Origin: Chamaesiphon sp.
Lineage (GTDB): Bacteria; Cyanobacteriota; Cyanobacteriia; Cyanobacteriales; Chamaesiphonaceae
Assembly: GCA_026786125.1 (NCBI GenBank)
Contig: JAJAYU010000155.1
Coordinates: forward strand, 1 to 5,570
Length of the DNA: 5,570 nt
Direction of reading: 5' to 3'
Positions 4,864 through 5,570 of this stretch are shown piece after piece. The notes beneath the pieces are model-generated. The model was not told the DNA's origin and ran no database searches. It saw only the letters and a program-made list of their open reading frames with translations. The translations under genes were made by a program, and so were the position numbers. The first letter of the stretch is position 1; the number at the start of each line of letters is the position of its first letter.

Positions 4864-4885
4864 CGATCGATAAATCTATCGATCG
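4864..4885. promoter_or_regulatory. Perfect 9-bp inverted repeat in the sixA/membrane-protein divergent spacer
   Basis: CGATCGATA (4864-4872), a 4-base AATC loop, then TATCGATCG (4877-4885). It begins at the predicted transcription start of sixA and lies upstream of the leftward operon, so it could be an operator for one or both sides, or a 5' leader hairpin. CGATCG words are common in this genome, so chance pairing is possible. It is not followed by a T-run and is not a terminator. Confidence 0.4.
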
Positions 4886-4954
4886 TTCACAAATAATTAC
4901 CCACTAGTTATCATCCACATTAATCGATAATTAGCTAAAAATAATTAAAAAAAT

Positions 4955-5464
4955 ATGTATTTATATTTAATTCGTCACGGTATTGCCGCAGATCCAGATC
5001 CCCTCGTCCCAAATTCGATTTTCAGTGATGAAATTAGACCACTTACTAAAGTAGGACGTAAAAAAATCACGCAAGTTGCCGCTAAATTGCAAAAATTAGA
5101 ACTAACTTTTGACCTAATGATCACTAGCCCACTAATTCGTGCTCGCCAGACTGCGGCGATCCTCATCGACAGCCAAATTAGTCCCAAACTAGAGGTATCT
5201 CAAGACTTAAAACCAAGTGGAAATCTACCAAATTGGTTGATAGCTTGGAATGCTAGAGGTACGAGTAGAGATATTGCTAGCTTAGCTCTAGTCGGACACG
5301 AACCGAATCTGAGTGAGTGGGCTGAATTATTAGTCTTTGGTAAAGTCTGTCACAAGTTAATCCTAAAAAAAGGTGGTATAGTCGGCTTGAAATTTCCAGA
5401 TCATCAAGTGGGAATTGAAATGGCACAACTTCATTGCGTAATTCCATCTAAGTATTTAAGTTGA
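4955..5464 (+). CDS. sixA: Phosphohistidine phosphatase SixA (histidine phosphatase superfamily)
   Basis: 169 residues, full length for the family, cytoplasmic. The catalytic RHG motif is at 7-9 (YLIRHGIA) with H8 as the phosphate acceptor. The conserved SPLIRARQTA (58-67) supplies a phosphate-pocket arginine (R62), and the second catalytic histidine is H115 in LVGHEPNLSEW. The first strand begins at residue 2, which supports the ATG at 4955. SixA-type enzymes remove phosphate from histidine in proteins such as phosphotransfer domains or the PTS protein NPr in Escherichia coli; the cyanobacterial substrate is not shown here. There is no Shine-Dalgarno, only an A-rich AATTAAAAAAAT, which is common in cyanobacteria. 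It is transcribed alone and divergently from the membrane-protein operon, with a TTGAAG/TATAAT promoter and a palindrome upstream. Confidence 0.93.
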   Translation: MYLYLIRHGIAADPDPLVPNSIFSDEIRPLTKVGRKKITQVAAKLQKLELTFDLMITSPLIRARQTAAILIDSQISPKLEVSQDLKPSGNLPNWLIAWNARGTSRDIASLALVGHEPNLSEWAELLVFGKVCHKLILKKGGIVGLKFPDHQVGIEMAQLHCVIPSKYLS

Positions 5465-5570
5465 GATTAAATGATTAAGCTAAATATGTACTTAGATTTA
5501 ATGATTGTGAGCTGCAATGTATTAAGTAACAGATTTGATCGACAAAAATAACTAGCTAAAAGGTACATAG
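5465..5570. other. Intergenic 3' flank of sixA, no gene recognised
   Basis: This is an AT-rich stretch after the sixA TGA. It contains a weak imperfect hairpin (CTAAATA/TACTTAG, around 5480-5495) and a repeated TTAAATGATT / TTTAATGATT. There is no T-run terminator, no recognisable RNA and no convincing start of a next gene before the edge. Confidence 0.5.

Noticed and set aside
3549..5187. Open frames at 3549-3920, 3578-3760, 4280-4567, 4504-4719 and 4975-5187
   Set aside because: They are shadows inside the barrel, membrane-protein and sixA genes, with no domain signal.
5465..5570. Rho-independent terminator after sixA
   Set aside because: Only a weak AT hairpin without a following T-run.

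Overview
The window looks like chromosomal DNA from a cyanobacterium. CGATCG/GATCGATC words are very frequent in genes and spacers, short palindromic repeats with a GGCGTAGCC/GGCTACGCC core typical of cyanobacterial genomes are present, and several proteins (the GNAT-like protein, the DUF2281 antitoxin, the barrel protein) belong to types I associate with cyanobacteria. The genus cannot be fixed from the sequence alone.

Layout. From 1 to about 4805 every gene reads leftward (minus strand). Position 1 lies inside a periplasmic adaptor (HlyD/MacA-type) gene that runs off the left edge. Next come three small two-gene modules: a divergent GNAT-like protein with an overlapping 83-residue acidic protein (508-1219), a HigB/HigA-type toxin-antitoxin pair (1528-2198), and a DUF2281/PIN (VapBC-type) pair (2414-3012). 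In the last pair the toxin is interrupted by one in-frame TAA. Then comes a likely two-gene envelope operon (3288-4805): a four-helix membrane protein followed by an exported barrel-like protein. Across a 149-bp divergent spacer, sixA (phosphohistidine phosphatase) is the only rightward gene (4955-5464). The last 106 bp hold nothing I recognise.

The most notable feature is a dispersed direct repeat of about 80-175 bp. Three copies (1388-1490, 2272-2395, 3075-3246) and a right-half copy (418-494) all have the same orientation. Each lies within about 50 bp of the stop codon of a leftward gene or module, so the toxin-antitoxin-like modules look like cassettes separated by homologous repeats. The half copy overlaps the 5' end of the adaptor gene, which has no usual start codon before its membrane helix. 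A second, MITE-like element of 117 bp with perfect 11-bp terminal inverted repeats sits at 1266-1382, next to the likely promoter of the GNAT pair.

Working together: higB-higA and vapB-vapC are stop/start coupled and are expected to be autoregulated growth-control or genome-stabilising modules. The vapC lesion suggests that the third module has decayed to an orphan antitoxin. The GNAT pair is a candidate module of the same kind, by position and architecture only. The envelope genes and sixA appear to be host functions flanking the accessory island.
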